A DNA stretch of 64,000 bases from Acidobacteriota bacterium (GCA_021846985.1 JAJZVX010000007.1:62001-126000); one strand, 5' to 3'; numbered from the stretch's first letter, positions 1 to 10,015 are shown. The notes: generated by a model not told the origin, from the letters alone. Translations and numbers: made by a program.

Positions 1-634
1 TGTCGATGCCGGCATGGAATGCGCCTTCCCCATTGAAGGGATCCTGGCGTTCGCCAAAACTGGAGCCTATGCGGCCGACAACAGGCCAGATCGAGGGAGC
101 ATCGGCCAGTTGAGTCCAGTCGCCGATAAACGAAGGCGTGAGACCGCTCTCGATGGCGCGGGAAACACGGCCGGAGAGGGCCGCGGCACGCAGGCTGTAG
201 AGTTGATTGAACGAAAGCTTCACGTCCTGCGTGCTCACGTTGTCCGTCGAGGCCAGGCTGCTGGGGGTGGGCGCGGCTGCCACAGCTTCAGCGGCGGGCT
301 TGGCGGTGAGCTTGTTCTGGCGAAGACCGTAGAGGGCAGAAACTTCGCTGGCCAGGGCGCCGAGAGACGCTACCTGAATGTCGCGATCATGCGCCAGTTG
401 AGCCATGTGCTTGTAATCGCGGCGAAGGTTCTCGCGATCCTGGCGCATCTGGTTGAAGCTTTCCGTCTTGAGCAACATGCGGGTATAGGAGCCCGCGAGG
501 CCGACAATCGTGAACGCGCCCACAAGAGCCGCGGCCACGAAACCATAGGCATAGCGCAACGGAAGCGAGATCTTGCGGACCCGCCCGTCTTCATCTCTGG
601 CAACAAAGAGAATGTAATAGCGCTTGCGCAGCAT
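1..634 (-). CDS. M23-family metallopeptidase, N-terminal part (runs off left edge)
   Basis: Minus-strand frame from CAT at 632-634 reads MLRKRYYILFVARDEDGRVRKISLPLRYAYGFVAAALVGAFTIVG... (TM segment), a coiled-coil-like region, then ...VGRIGSSFGERQDPFNGEGAFHAGID at the edge, the typical start of an M23 domain. Confidence 0.8.
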   Translation of the reverse strand, partial: MLRKRYYILFVARDEDGRVRKISLPLRYAYGFVAAALVGAFTIVGLAGSYTRMLLKTESFNQMRQDRENLRRDYKHMAQLAHDRDIQVASLGALASEVSALYGLRQNKLTAKPAAEAVAAAPTPSSLASTDNVSTQDVKLSFNQLYSLRAAALSGRVSRAIESGLTPSFIGDWTQLADAPSIWPVVGRIGSSFGERQDPFNGEGAFHAGID

Positions 635-951
635 GAAGGCCTCTCATCCCTGCAAACATCCAGGGCCGCAAATCGCCGATCAAATCAGCTCAAAGCAAGA
701 ACGGCAAAAACAATAGCATCGCCCCGGCTGCAATATCCCCCCCACAGCCTGACTTGCAACTCCCACGGAACGTGTACCTAGGCTAGCAAAGCGGCCGTGC
801 GCGGGTCAACGCAATTCGCTGCGCATAAGTGGCTCCGTCGATGATGGAACCGGAAGAGAACCGCGTGCGAATCCGGTCCGGCCAATCCATCGCGCATCGA
901 GATTCGGTTCGCTTTTTATTCGTGAATACACCGCCGCCTGCCGATTAACCT

Positions 952-1977
952 ATGCTCAAAGGAATGCAACGTAAAGAAAAGACTCGAAACACCCCGGCAA
1001 GCGGCGAGTTGGCCCTCGTCGAGCAGATCCGGCGCAGAGCGGCCGGAGCCGCCGTTGGCGTGCGTCTGGGCATCGGCGACGACTGCGCCCTGCTACGCGT
1101 TCGGCCCGGAGAAGAGTTGGCCGTTACCACGGACCTCTCAATCGCCGGAGAGCATTTCCGGCTGGACTGGCATCCGCCGGAGGCGGCTGGCCACCGCACG
1201 CTGGCGCGGGGGCTCAGCGACCTGGCGGCCATGGGCGCGCGCCCCGTGGCGGCCTTCCTTTCCCTGGGTCTGCCCGCCGAGCTGACGCGGCACAAACGTG
1301 GGCAGCCCGCGTGGGTGGAGCGATTTTTCGACGGTCTGCTGGCGCTGGCCAAAGAGTATGAGGTTCCGCTGGCGGGCGGAGATCTGGCAGGATCGGCGCT
1401 GCCAGTGGCAGACATTGTGCTGGTGGGCGCGGCGCGGCGGGGGAGGGCCCTGCTGCGCTCCGGCGCCCGGGTCGGCGACCTGCTGTATGTAACCGGCAAG
1501 CTGGGCGGCGCGGCGGCGGGGCTGGCGCAACTGGCGAAAAGGAACGGCGCGCGCGGCCGCATCAGCGACGAAGCGGCCCAGGCCATGGCCCGGCACCTGT
1601 ATCCGCAGCCGCGCGTGGAGCAGGGACTTTGGCTCGCCCGTCGCGGCGTGGCCACGGCCGCAATGGATCTTAGCGATGGACTCTCGACGGACCTGGCGCG
1701 CCTTTGCACGGAGTCGGGCTTGGCGGCGGAGGTAGACGCGGATGCGCTGCCGGTAGCGGAAGGAGCCACGCTGGAGCAGGCGCTCAACGGCGGCGAGGAC
1801 TACGAGTTGCTGTTTACCGCGCCGGAAAGCGCACGCCTGCCACGCAGGATCGGCGGGATTGGCGTGACGCGCATCGGCCGGACGATGAAGAACCGGTCGG
1901 GACAACCGCACATCACGCTGCTTGCGGCCGGACGCCGCCGCGCGCTCCAGCCCGGCGGATGGGAGCACTTCACGTGA
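952..1977 (+). CDS. thiL: Thiamine-monophosphate kinase
   Basis: ORF with LGIGDDCALLRV, TTDLSIAGEHF, AARGLSDLAAMGA-like and MDLSDGLSTDLARL motifs of ThiL. Confidence 0.9.
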   Translation: MLKGMQRKEKTRNTPASGELALVEQIRRRAAGAAVGVRLGIGDDCALLRVRPGEELAVTTDLSIAGEHFRLDWHPPEAAGHRTLARGLSDLAAMGARPVAAFLSLGLPAELTRHKRGQPAWVERFFDGLLALAKEYEVPLAGGDLAGSALPVADIVLVGAARRGRALLRSGARVGDLLYVTGKLGGAAAGLAQLAKRNGARGRISDEAAQAMARHLYPQPRVEQGLWLARRGVATAAMDLSDGLSTDLARLCTESGLAAEVDADALPVAEGATLEQALNGGEDYELLFTAPESARLPRRIGGIGVTRIGRTMKNRSGQPHITLLAAGRRRALQPGGWEHFT

Positions 1978-2035
1978 GCGCGCACCCGCGGGCGGGGTTG
2001 CGGCTTGTGGAGGAGGCAATGGGAGCGAGACCGCA

Positions 2036-2593
2036 GTGAAGACGGAGATCGACCTGAGCTTTGCGCACAACTGGAACGCGGAAGCGCTCCCGGCGCGGCT
2101 GGCCATTCTGCCGCGGCGGCATTTTGTCTATCCGCAGGCGGCGGAGGAGGTGGAGCGCGGCGCACTGGAGCTGCTGGTACGGCCCGAGGGCGCAGAGGCG
2201 TTCCTGGCCACGTGCGCGCTGGGGTTTCGCGACGTTGTGGTTCCGAGCGGCATTTGGGCGGCGCCGTGCCCGGCAGCGCTCTGCGCGGTGGCAGGCGGGT
2301 ACGCGTACCTGATCGACACCACGGCGCCGGAGCGGTTCACCATGCTCGCCTACCGGCCGGTGATGGGGGTGCGCGCCGTGCCCGAGGCCGGGCTACTTCT
2401 GTTTGTGGGACATCATCGCATGCTGGCGTGGGGCGCGCAGGGCCTGGCGTGGGAGACGGAAAAGCTTTCCGACGAGGGCGTAACCCTCACGGCCGTCGAG
2501 AACGGCGTGGCGCGCGGCACGAGATGGGAGATGAGGAACGACCGGGAGACGCCGTTTGCGGTCGAACTGCGCACGGGCCGGCAAATCGGCTAA
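2036..2593 (+). CDS. Hypothetical protein
   Basis: Continuous ORF 1922-2593; probable GTG start at 2036 (VKTEIDLSFAHNWNAEALPARL...). Fits the gap between thiL and the convergent glycosyltransferase. Confidence 0.6.
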   Translation: MKTEIDLSFAHNWNAEALPARLAILPRRHFVYPQAAEEVERGALELLVRPEGAEAFLATCALGFRDVVVPSGIWAAPCPAALCAVAGGYAYLIDTTAPERFTMLAYRPVMGVRAVPEAGLLLFVGHHRMLAWGAQGLAWETEKLSDEGVTLTAVENGVARGTRWEMRNDRETPFAVELRTGRQIG

Positions 2594-2596
2594 GAG

Positions 2597-3784
2597 CTAG
2601 ATGCTGCGCCTCCTGCCGCCAAGCATCCGCCGGTAGGCCGTGTAGACGCCTTCAAAGACCGCGTCCCAGCTTGCGGAGAGCACGTGGGCGCGGGCCGCCT
2701 GGCGCATCAGGGCGTGGCGGGCGGGGTCGGCGAGGAGGCCGGAGACGGCGGAGGCGAAATCGGCATCGGGTACGATGCGGCCGGTTACGCCGTCTTGCAC
2801 AATCGTGGCCGGACCGCCGTCGGGCGTGACAATGGCGGGCACGCCGCTGGCCAGGGCTTCCAGGACGACATTGCCGAAGGTATCGGTGTGCGAGGGGAAG
2901 ACGAAAAGATCCATGCCGGCGCAGGCTTCGGCAAGGGCTTCGCCGCGCAACACGCCCGTGAACTCTGCCCGAGGCAGCCGCTCGCGGAGCCAGGACTCCT
3001 CGCCGCCGTGGCCCACGATGCGGAAACGGAATGTTTTGCAGGTTTGGTCGAGTTCCTTCTGAACATCTGCCAGCAGGGCGACGTTTTTCTCCACGGAGAG
3101 ACGGCCCACAAAGCCGAGAACACAATCGCGGTCCTGTGGATCGCGACGGCGTTTGGCGGGGTTGAACAATTCGGCATCGACGCCGCGGGGCATGAGATGG
3201 CAGGGGCGGCCGGTGGCATTTTGAAGCAGCGCGCAGAGGCCGGGGTTGGGCGCGAAGAGGATCTGGGCGACGGAGTAGAAGCGGGCTGCGGTGGCCATGG
3301 CGGCATCTTCGATGAAGTGGCCGATGCGGGCCGACGGCTCCTGGGGCAGCAGGCGCAGAAATCGCCGCGCGCGCCGCGCGGCATATTCGTGCAAGTTGGT
3401 GTGCCAACTGGCCGCCAGCGGCAGGCCGCGATCAAGGGCGAGGCCGGCGCCCAGCATGCCCACCTCACTGGGACCGGTGATGTGCACGAGATCGGGATGG
3501 AAGCGCTCGAGAACGCCGTCGATCAGCGGAATATGGCGGAGGAAGGCGGGATCGAAGCGGAGATCCTTTTCCAGGGCAAAGGAGAGCAGGCCGCGGGGCA
3601 GTTCCAGCGTCCACACGTTGCCTTCTTCCTTGAAAGCCGGCACGCGGCAACCGGCGCGCACGCAGAGAAAGGGAAGATTGCGGCGGCGGGCAAAGGCCTC
3701 AAAGTGCCGGCTGGTGTGGGCGACTCCATTGACCTCGTGGAAGGAGTCGGGAAAGTAGGCCACGCGGGGCGAGTCTTCGCGCAT
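2597..3784 (-). CDS. Glycosyltransferase family 4 (GT-B) protein
   Basis: MREDSPRVAYFPDSFHEVNGVAHTSRHFEAFARRR..., VGRLSVEKNVALL, FPSHTDTFGNVVLEALASGVPAIVTPDGGPATIV. Start chosen at 3784 rather than the longer ORF start at 4000. Confidence 0.85.
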   Translation of the reverse strand: MREDSPRVAYFPDSFHEVNGVAHTSRHFEAFARRRNLPFLCVRAGCRVPAFKEEGNVWTLELPRGLLSFALEKDLRFDPAFLRHIPLIDGVLERFHPDLVHITGPSEVGMLGAGLALDRGLPLAASWHTNLHEYAARRARRFLRLLPQEPSARIGHFIEDAAMATAARFYSVAQILFAPNPGLCALLQNATGRPCHLMPRGVDAELFNPAKRRRDPQDRDCVLGFVGRLSVEKNVALLADVQKELDQTCKTFRFRIVGHGGEESWLRERLPRAEFTGVLRGEALAEACAGMDLFVFPSHTDTFGNVVLEALASGVPAIVTPDGGPATIVQDGVTGRIVPDADFASAVSGLLADPARHALMRQAARAHVLSASWDAVFEGVYTAYRRMLGGRRRSI

Positions 3785-3923
3785 GAATGGGTCAGGATAC
3801 AACATGCGAAGCCGTGTGAGCGCCATCGGGCGCGCCGGCGGGGTTGAGGCGGCCGGGTTTCTCATCCGGAACGTCTTGCGCACGCGCTCCGGAGCGCCGC
3901 ATGGCGGGATGGAGCGGTGCCGG

Positions 3924-5081
3924 TCATCCCTCCTGTTCGCCGAGCGCCAGACGCAGCTGATGCGAATCCCGCCAGGCCATGCGGAGCCCGCCGGAAACAA
4001 AGCCCCGGCCCATCATCTGCACCGCGGCGATCGTCAAGCCAAGCGCCCGCGGGGCGCGGCCCTTCGACCACAACTCGCTGAGCGGCCTCACCACGCCGTT
4101 GGCGTCGGGGTGATAGACACGCTCGTCCCAGGTGCGCGAACCCTGCGGAAACTCCGGGTAGTGGCGGACGGCGTCAATGGTGGACTGAAGGATCCGGTGC
4201 TTCCACGGCTCGGCATACTGGGGCAGGAAGAGCATGTCGCTGCGGCGCTTGCGGCGAATCTCGTGAACAAACTCGGTGAAGCTGGCGGCGTTGGTCAGGT
4301 TGATGTTGGCGTTGGGCTCAACACCGTGACGGTCGCCACCGGCCACGAGCAGCATGTGCCACTGCTCGGCCAGGCGGCGCACGGCGCGGTTTTCGTCCCA
4401 ATTGCGCAGACCGTTGAGTTCCAGAGCATGGAGCCATGCGCCATTCTTTTGCAGAAACTCGTTCACCAGAAACTGGTGGCGCGCGGTGCCAACCAGGTAA
4501 AGATCCCAGAGCGGATGGTTGAAGACAACCAGAACGTTGGGCTCCTCATTCAACGCGACAAGAATCTCGGTGAGCCGCTTGGAATCGGGGTGCGCCGTGT
4601 AATGGGCCAGCGTGGCCATCCACTCCGTGGCGCGGGCGCTGGGAAGATTGTGGATGCCGAGGTGGAACGACTGCTCGCCGTACGGAGCGCTCCACTCCAC
4701 CGAGACGGGAATCTGGCGCGCGCTGGGCACGGTGCGCAGCAGCATCGGCGCCTTGATGTTGTCGTGGTCGGAGATGGAAACCATGGGAGCCAGACCAAGC
4801 TGTTCAATCTGGCGGGTTTCAAGATCGAAGGCCAGCTTCGGCGTCATCGGCGGTGTCCAATAACCAGCCGCGTAGTTGATGCGCAGTCCGTACTTAGCCT
4901 CGGATCGCGCCTCCAGCCGCGAAAGCAGCGGACGGATCACGGGATACTGGCTGCCGAGGTTGGCGAGAAAGTCGAGCGTCTCCTTGGATTGGTTGGTGTG
5001 GCTGTGCAGCGAGACGCCGGTCCGGAAGCCCTGATGAGCGCGCGCGTTGCGCCAGAGATACGAGATGATCGAGTGGGCCAT
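3924..5081 (-). CDS. PHP-superfamily-like metal-dependent protein (paralog 1)
   Basis: HSHTNQS, ISDHDNI, VEWS, FNHPLWD and GGDRHG motifs are consistent with PHP metal ligands. Co-linear with the ORF at 5314-6471. Confidence 0.7.
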   Translation of the reverse strand: MAHSIISYLWRNARAHQGFRTGVSLHSHTNQSKETLDFLANLGSQYPVIRPLLSRLEARSEAKYGLRINYAAGYWTPPMTPKLAFDLETRQIEQLGLAPMVSISDHDNIKAPMLLRTVPSARQIPVSVEWSAPYGEQSFHLGIHNLPSARATEWMATLAHYTAHPDSKRLTEILVALNEEPNVLVVFNHPLWDLYLVGTARHQFLVNEFLQKNGAWLHALELNGLRNWDENRAVRRLAEQWHMLLVAGGDRHGVEPNANINLTNAASFTEFVHEIRRKRRSDMLFLPQYAEPWKHRILQSTIDAVRHYPEFPQGSRTWDERVYHPDANGVVRPLSELWSKGRAPRALGLTIAAVQMMGRGFVSGGLRMAWRDSHQLRLALGEQEG

Positions 5082-5313
5082 ATCCGCTCCTCGAATGCCT
5101 GAAGGGTTTCCAAACTTAGGCTGGAATACCCATAGTCAGTATCGAAAGTGGAAGTAAACACTGGGTTAACGAGGAACGAATGGCCGTTCAATTCAAAGGA
5201 GAATCAAGGAAGTCACCTGGTTCCAGAGAGAATCGTCCGGAACCGCCCCCTCCCGGCATGGGACGAGTCGAGCGTATCCGCAAACGGTCGTTGGGAAGCC
5301 TTGCAGGGGCGGT

Positions 5314-6471
5314 CTAGCCGTCGCGGTCGCCCAGGGCGAGCCGCAACTGGTCGGCGTCGCTCCACACCATACGCAACCCGCCGGAGACAAGGCGGCGGCC
5401 CATCAACTGGAAGAGGGCGACGCTGGAGCGGATGGCCCAGGGCGGCGCGCCTTTCAGCCAGAGCTCGCCGAGCGGGCGCGGAGCGCCGCCGGGGCCGGGA
5501 TGGTAAAAGCGCTCGTCCCAGGCACGGGAGCCGTGAGGAAAGTCGGGATAGTAGCGCACGGCGTCGATGCCGGATTGCAGCATGCGCAGCTTCCACGGCT
5601 CGGCATATTGCGGCAGGAAGAGGATATGGCTGCGGCGCTCGTCGCGTATCTCGTGGACAAAGTCGGTGAAGGTAGAGGCGTTGGTCAGGTTGATGTTGGC
5701 GCTGGGCTCAAGGCCGTGGCGGTCGCCGCCAGAGAGCAGTTGCGTGTGCCACCTCTCGGCCAGCTTGCAGGTGGCGCGGTTCTCCTCCCAGTTGCGCAGG
5801 CCGTTCAGCTCGAGAGCGTGGAAGTGGCTGCCGAATTTCTGCAGGAATTCGTTCACCAGGAAGCGATGCTTCTCGCGGCCGATCAGGTAGAGATCCCACA
5901 TGGGGTGATTGAAGACAATCAGGACATCGTCTTCGGCATGGAGGGCGGCGAGAATCTGCGCCAGGCGGGCATCGCCGGGATCGGCCGTGTGATCGGCAAG
6001 CGCGGCCATCCAGGCGGCGGCGCGGGCCGGGGGCAGGTTGTGAATGCCGAGGTGGAAGGACTGCTCGCCGTAGGGAACGCTCCACTCCACGGAGATGGGG
6101 ATAGGACGGGCGGAGGCAACCGTGCTGAGCAGCAGCGGCGCCTGGATGCTGTCGTGATCGGTAAGGGAGACCATGGCCTCCAGGCCGAGCTTTTCAATCT
6201 GCTCGCGCTCCAAGTCGAAGGCCTGGCGGGGCATGAGAGGCGGCGTCCAGTAGGCGGCGGCGTAGTCGATGCATTGGCCGTCTTTGGCCTCGGAGTGGCT
6301 CTCGATCCACAGCTTCAGGCGGCGCATGGAAGGATACTGGTCCGCCACCTTGGAGAGAAACGACAGCGGCTCGATGGACTGATTGGTGTGGCTGTGCAGC
6401 GAGACGCCCGCGCGGAAGCCATGGTGCGCCCTGCGATCGCGCCACAGATAAGAGATGGACAACTGGGCCAT
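5314..6471 (-). CDS. PHP-superfamily-like metal-dependent protein (paralog 2)
   Basis: HSHTNQS, LTDHDSI, VEWS, FNHPMWD and GGDRHG motifs. Start MAQLSISYLWRDRRAHHGF at 6471, co-linear with paralog 1. Confidence 0.7.
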   Translation of the reverse strand: MAQLSISYLWRDRRAHHGFRAGVSLHSHTNQSIEPLSFLSKVADQYPSMRRLKLWIESHSEAKDGQCIDYAAAYWTPPLMPRQAFDLEREQIEKLGLEAMVSLTDHDSIQAPLLLSTVASARPIPISVEWSVPYGEQSFHLGIHNLPPARAAAWMAALADHTADPGDARLAQILAALHAEDDVLIVFNHPMWDLYLIGREKHRFLVNEFLQKFGSHFHALELNGLRNWEENRATCKLAERWHTQLLSGGDRHGLEPSANINLTNASTFTDFVHEIRDERRSHILFLPQYAEPWKLRMLQSGIDAVRYYPDFPHGSRAWDERFYHPGPGGAPRPLGELWLKGAPPWAIRSSVALFQLMGRRLVSGGLRMVWSDADQLRLALGDRDG

Positions 6472-6689
6472 AAGAGTCGGCGACCTGTCAGATTTGCATG
6501 AGGCCGCAGTTTGCGAACTGCGAAAGACCGGCCGGAACCGCGGGGCAGGAACCCAAGGCCTGAAATGCAAGCGAAAAACAGGATCCTGACCTAACGTTAG
6601 CAGAAGCGGGCCGGATGAAGGGATGAAAATGGGAAAAGCGGGGTGCGCGCGCGAGTGGGCCACTCTCCTGGCGCCTTCTGCAATCTTTT

Positions 6690-7763
6690 CTATTTGCTCG
6701 TCTTGGCGATCTCTGGCCCCAGAAACTCCTCGACCGTGATGCCCGCCAGCAGCTCCTTGTTGAGAATCGACGGACGCACGCCGGCGGCCTGGGCCGCTTC
6801 GGCCTCGGGAGCAAGATAGTTCTCCGTAAGGCCGCCACGCAGAATCTCGAAGGCCTGCTCGGGCGTGTCGGCAAACTGGAACAGATCGAAGTCCTTGGGA
6901 GAAATGGTGCCCGCATCGACGAGCGCCTCCAGGTTCAAAACCTTGCTCCAGTAGTCGGCGCCATAAACCACCACCGTAATCTTCTTGGCCAGCTTGCGCG
7001 TCTGGGCGAGGGTGAGAATCTCAAACATCTCGTCCAGCGTGCCAAAACCGCCGGGAAAAACCACCAGGGCCTTGGAGAGATAGGCAAACCAGAGTTTGCG
7101 CATGAAAAAGTAGTGGAACTCGAAGTTGAGCGAGGGCGTGATGTAGGGGTTGGGAAACTGCTCGAAAGGAAGCCGGATATTGAGCCCGATGGTTTTGCCG
7201 CCGGCCTCGCTGGCGCCGCGGTTGGCGGCCTCCATAATGCCAGGTCCGCCCCCTGACGTAACCACAAAGCGGTGGCGAAGCGAAGGAAGGTTTTTAGACC
7301 AGGCCGTAAGCATGTGGGCCAGACGCCGGGCGTCTTCGTAGTAGCGCGCCATCTTCACCGCGGCCACGGCGCGCTTCATCTGCAGTTCGGAGGGCTCGGC
7401 ATCGGCAGCCGGGTGACCGGCAGGCTGCTCGTGGCCCGGGGCCAGGCGCGCCGAGCCGGTGTTTTCCAGCAGTTCGAGAGCGTGATCGGCCTCCTCGCGG
7501 GGCCGGAAGCGCGCCGAGCCGAAGAAGACCACCGTGTCCTGAATCTGTTCGCGGCGAAAACGCGCCAGCGGCTCCATATACTCGGAGACGATGCGGATCA
7601 GGCGCCCATCCGCGCTGTTCAGAAAGCCCGGATTTTCGTAGGCAAGAGGCGCTTTGGCCAGAGGCGCAAGCGCGCCATTGCCGGGATGGGTGGCCGGCGG
7701 GACGGCAGCTTCGGGGGTTGAATGTGGCTGCGCCTGACCGATTCCGTTGCTCTCCTGATGCAT
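6690..7763 (-). CDS. LOG-family (lysine decarboxylase-like Rossmann) protein, possible nucleotide 5'-monophosphate nucleosidase
   Basis: GGGPGIMEAANRGASEAGGKTIGLNI and VVFPGGFGTLDEMFE match the LOG motifs PGGxGTxxE and GGGxxGxME. Confidence 0.8.
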   Translation of the reverse strand: MHQESNGIGQAQPHSTPEAAVPPATHPGNGALAPLAKAPLAYENPGFLNSADGRLIRIVSEYMEPLARFRREQIQDTVVFFGSARFRPREEADHALELLENTGSARLAPGHEQPAGHPAADAEPSELQMKRAVAAVKMARYYEDARRLAHMLTAWSKNLPSLRHRFVVTSGGGPGIMEAANRGASEAGGKTIGLNIRLPFEQFPNPYITPSLNFEFHYFFMRKLWFAYLSKALVVFPGGFGTLDEMFEILTLAQTRKLAKKITVVVYGADYWSKVLNLEALVDAGTISPKDFDLFQFADTPEQAFEILRGGLTENYLAPEAEAAQAAGVRPSILNKELLAGITVEEFLGPEIAKTSK

Positions 7764-7774
7764 GCGTACCTGCC

Positions 7775-8140
7775 TCACTCGTCGCGGCCGATGGCGCTGC
7801 GAAATGCAAACCACAGGTTCAAAAGGCCTAATCCAGAGACGATGCCGCGCACCGCTCCGTTAGCGGCATAAATGGAAAGGGTAGGGAATTGCACAAAAAG
7901 CGGATTCTGGTCCCAGAACATCCGCGACCACGGCGCATAGCAGACCGCCAGGCCGATGTACATGCGCAGAAGAACGCGGAGAAACAGCTCCGTACGCTCC
8001 AGCCAGCGAGGAATGCGATGGGGCATGCGGCCAACAACCGGCTCCGGGCCGGCAACCTGCGGCGGACGAGGCGTGAGCCCGGGTTCGCGAGCCGGGCTCA
8101 CGGCAAAAGAAGGCGAAGTGGACTCCGGCTGCTGGGGCAT
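7775..8140 (-). CDS. Small membrane-associated hypothetical protein
   Basis: ORF MPQQPESTSPSFAVSP...FLRVLLRMYIGLAVCYAPWSRMFWDQNPLFVQFPTLSIYAANGAVRGIVSGLGLLNLWFAF, with hydrophobic segments. Confidence 0.55.
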   Translation of the reverse strand: MPQQPESTSPSFAVSPAREPGLTPRPPQVAGPEPVVGRMPHRIPRWLERTELFLRVLLRMYIGLAVCYAPWSRMFWDQNPLFVQFPTLSIYAANGAVRGIVSGLGLLNLWFAFRSAIGRDE

Positions 8141-8532
8141 CTTCAAAAGTCTATACGCGGCGCTCACGATGCCTGCCTGGACAGGGAGCTTTGCAGCCGG
8201 CCGGTCGTCCCCGGCCCGGCTCTGAGAGGCCGTAATGCAACGGTACCACAGCCTGGACCCGCGCCAGCGGCGAAGCCTCTGCTGTTTCCGAAGCGCTGCC
8301 GCCAGCGCGCCTGGAGGCTCCACAGCTTCGGCGCCTCACCTGAGGAGCGGCTCGCGCCGACAGGGGAAGACCGGACAGCCCCACCTCGGCCGTGCGTGGA
8401 TAAAAATGAGAGATACGAACATATAAATGATCGGTTTTAATAAAACAAAAATTTATACGGAATTTATATTTATTATCAATTTTTGAATGGACTTTTCGAA
8501 CGTAGAGGGCTACCTTGCGTAAAGGCGGCAGG

Positions 8533-8660
8533 CCGTGCGCCGTCTCAGAACCGCGCACGGAGACTGTAACGGGCATCCGATGCCCGCTCCGCGCATTGGG
8601 CCCAAGGGCCTCTCACTCGCCGGGAGCAAAGGAACTGTGGGACCGTGTTCCTGGGGCGAG
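8533..8660. other. Cluster of strong inverted repeats in ORF-poor intergenic DNA (candidate structured RNA, strand undetermined)
   Basis: CCGTGCGC(8533-8540)/GCGCACGG(8553-8560); CGGGCAT(8570-8576)/ATGCCCG(8580-8586); CTCGCC(8616-8621)/GGCGAG(8655-8660) enclosing AGGAAC(8630-8635)/GTTCCT(8647-8652). Confidence 0.35.
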
Positions 8661-8973
8661 ATTGCCAGAATCTGAGGTGGCATCCCCGTCCAGCGTTGTT
8701 GGGGTACAGGCTCGTGCACATCGCGCATGGGCCTGCACCCAGCCTTAAGGGCTTTCCCTGCCCTCCACTTGCACAATGGATTGCTCCCCAACTCCCCGGT
8801 CTGGGAGCCCGGCGCCTTCGTGTCCAAGATTCTTGGGCCTCGGTGCGCGCGACCATCGGTACCCGCGAAGCAACCGCCCATCCGCTTGCTCGCCCGCTTC
8901 GGGATTGCGGAAATGAGAAAATGAAAGCAGGGGCCGGCCATCTGACGAGAACCAGCCGGTCCCGGGGGAACCC

Positions 8974-9801
8974 TTGATCATGCTGCGTGTCCTTTCGACA
9001 CACTTGTTTCTGAATCAGCGCCTGCATCCCGGCCTGCTGGAGCTTGCCGCCCGCTCCGGAGCCGAGGCGGTGGAGATCTTCGCCGCCCGGCAGCACTTCG
9101 ACTACACCGACCGCGAGCACGTAACCGAGTTGGCCGGGTGGTTCCGGTCAAACAAGCTGCAGCCATTTTCCATGCACGCGCCGCTTTATCCGGATCGCGA
9201 AATGGGCCGAGGCGGCGGGCCGGCCAATAACGTACTGCACCCGGAAAAGGCGCGGCGCATCGACGCCATGGACGACGTGAAGCGCGCCCTGGAGGCGGCC
9301 GATTCCATTCCCTTCCGCAACATGGTGTTGCACCTGGGCGAAGCGATGGACACCTGGTCGCCGCGCACCATCGAGTACGCCATTACCGCCCTCGAGCACC
9401 TGGGCGCCTTTGCCCGCCCGCTGGGGGTGCGCGTGCTGGTGGAAAACCTCATGAGCGAGCCCACCACCCCCGAGCACCTGATGGAGATTCTGCGCATTGG
9501 CCACATGGACCATGTGGGCGTATGCCTGGACCTGGGTCATGCGCATGTGAGTGTGGGCGTGACGGAGGCCATCGGTACGCTGGGAAGCCGGATTGTATCA
9601 GTGCATGCGCACGACAACCACGGGGTGAAGGACGAGCACTTGTGGCCGGGCGAGGGAACCATCGCGTGGCCGGCGGCGGTCAAGGCGCTCAAGACCATCG
9701 ACCCCGCGCCGGCCCTGGTGCTGGAGATCAGCCAGAAGCAGAACGGCGATGCGCAGACGGTGAGCGCCCGGATCGGGCAGGCGTTCGATCTGCTGAACTG
9801 A
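8974..9801 (+). CDS. Sugar phosphate isomerase/epimerase (xylose isomerase-like TIM barrel)
   Basis: LLELAARSGAEAVEIFA, MHAPLYP, VLVENL, GVCLDLGHAHV, VSVHAHDNHGVKDEHLWPGEGTI are typical of the AP-endonuclease-2/IolE-like family. Confidence 0.8.
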   Translation: MIMLRVLSTHLFLNQRLHPGLLELAARSGAEAVEIFAARQHFDYTDREHVTELAGWFRSNKLQPFSMHAPLYPDREMGRGGGPANNVLHPEKARRIDAMDDVKRALEAADSIPFRNMVLHLGEAMDTWSPRTIEYAITALEHLGAFARPLGVRVLVENLMSEPTTPEHLMEILRIGHMDHVGVCLDLGHAHVSVGVTEAIGTLGSRIVSVHAHDNHGVKDEHLWPGEGTIAWPAAVKALKTIDPAPALVLEISQKQNGDAQTVSARIGQAFDLLN

Positions 9802-10015
9802 ACGCGGCAGGCAAAGAAGAAAACATGGGCGGCAATGGGGCAGCGCGAACCCTTGCCGCGTTTGTTCTTTTGCAGGCGCAAACAAAGCCGGCCTCCGCGC
9901 AGGACAGGACACGAGCGAGCCCATGAGAAACGGACGGCAGGAGGCGCTGGAGTTGCTATGCTTGTGGGGCCACGGCGGCGCGGCGCGGCGAAGCGGCACC
10001 GGAACGGAGGCGGCG

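Noticed and set aside
14-781. 255-aa plus-strand ORF at the left edge
   Set aside because: It is antisense to a clear M23 peptidase frame (GRIGSSFGERQDPFNGEGAFHAGID) and has no recognisable motif; high GC creates long antisense ORFs.
8510-8941. 143-aa minus-strand ORF in the hairpin-rich intergenic region
   Set aside because: No recognisable domain, several equally long overlapping ORFs in other frames, and dense inverted repeats; kept as candidate RNA region instead.
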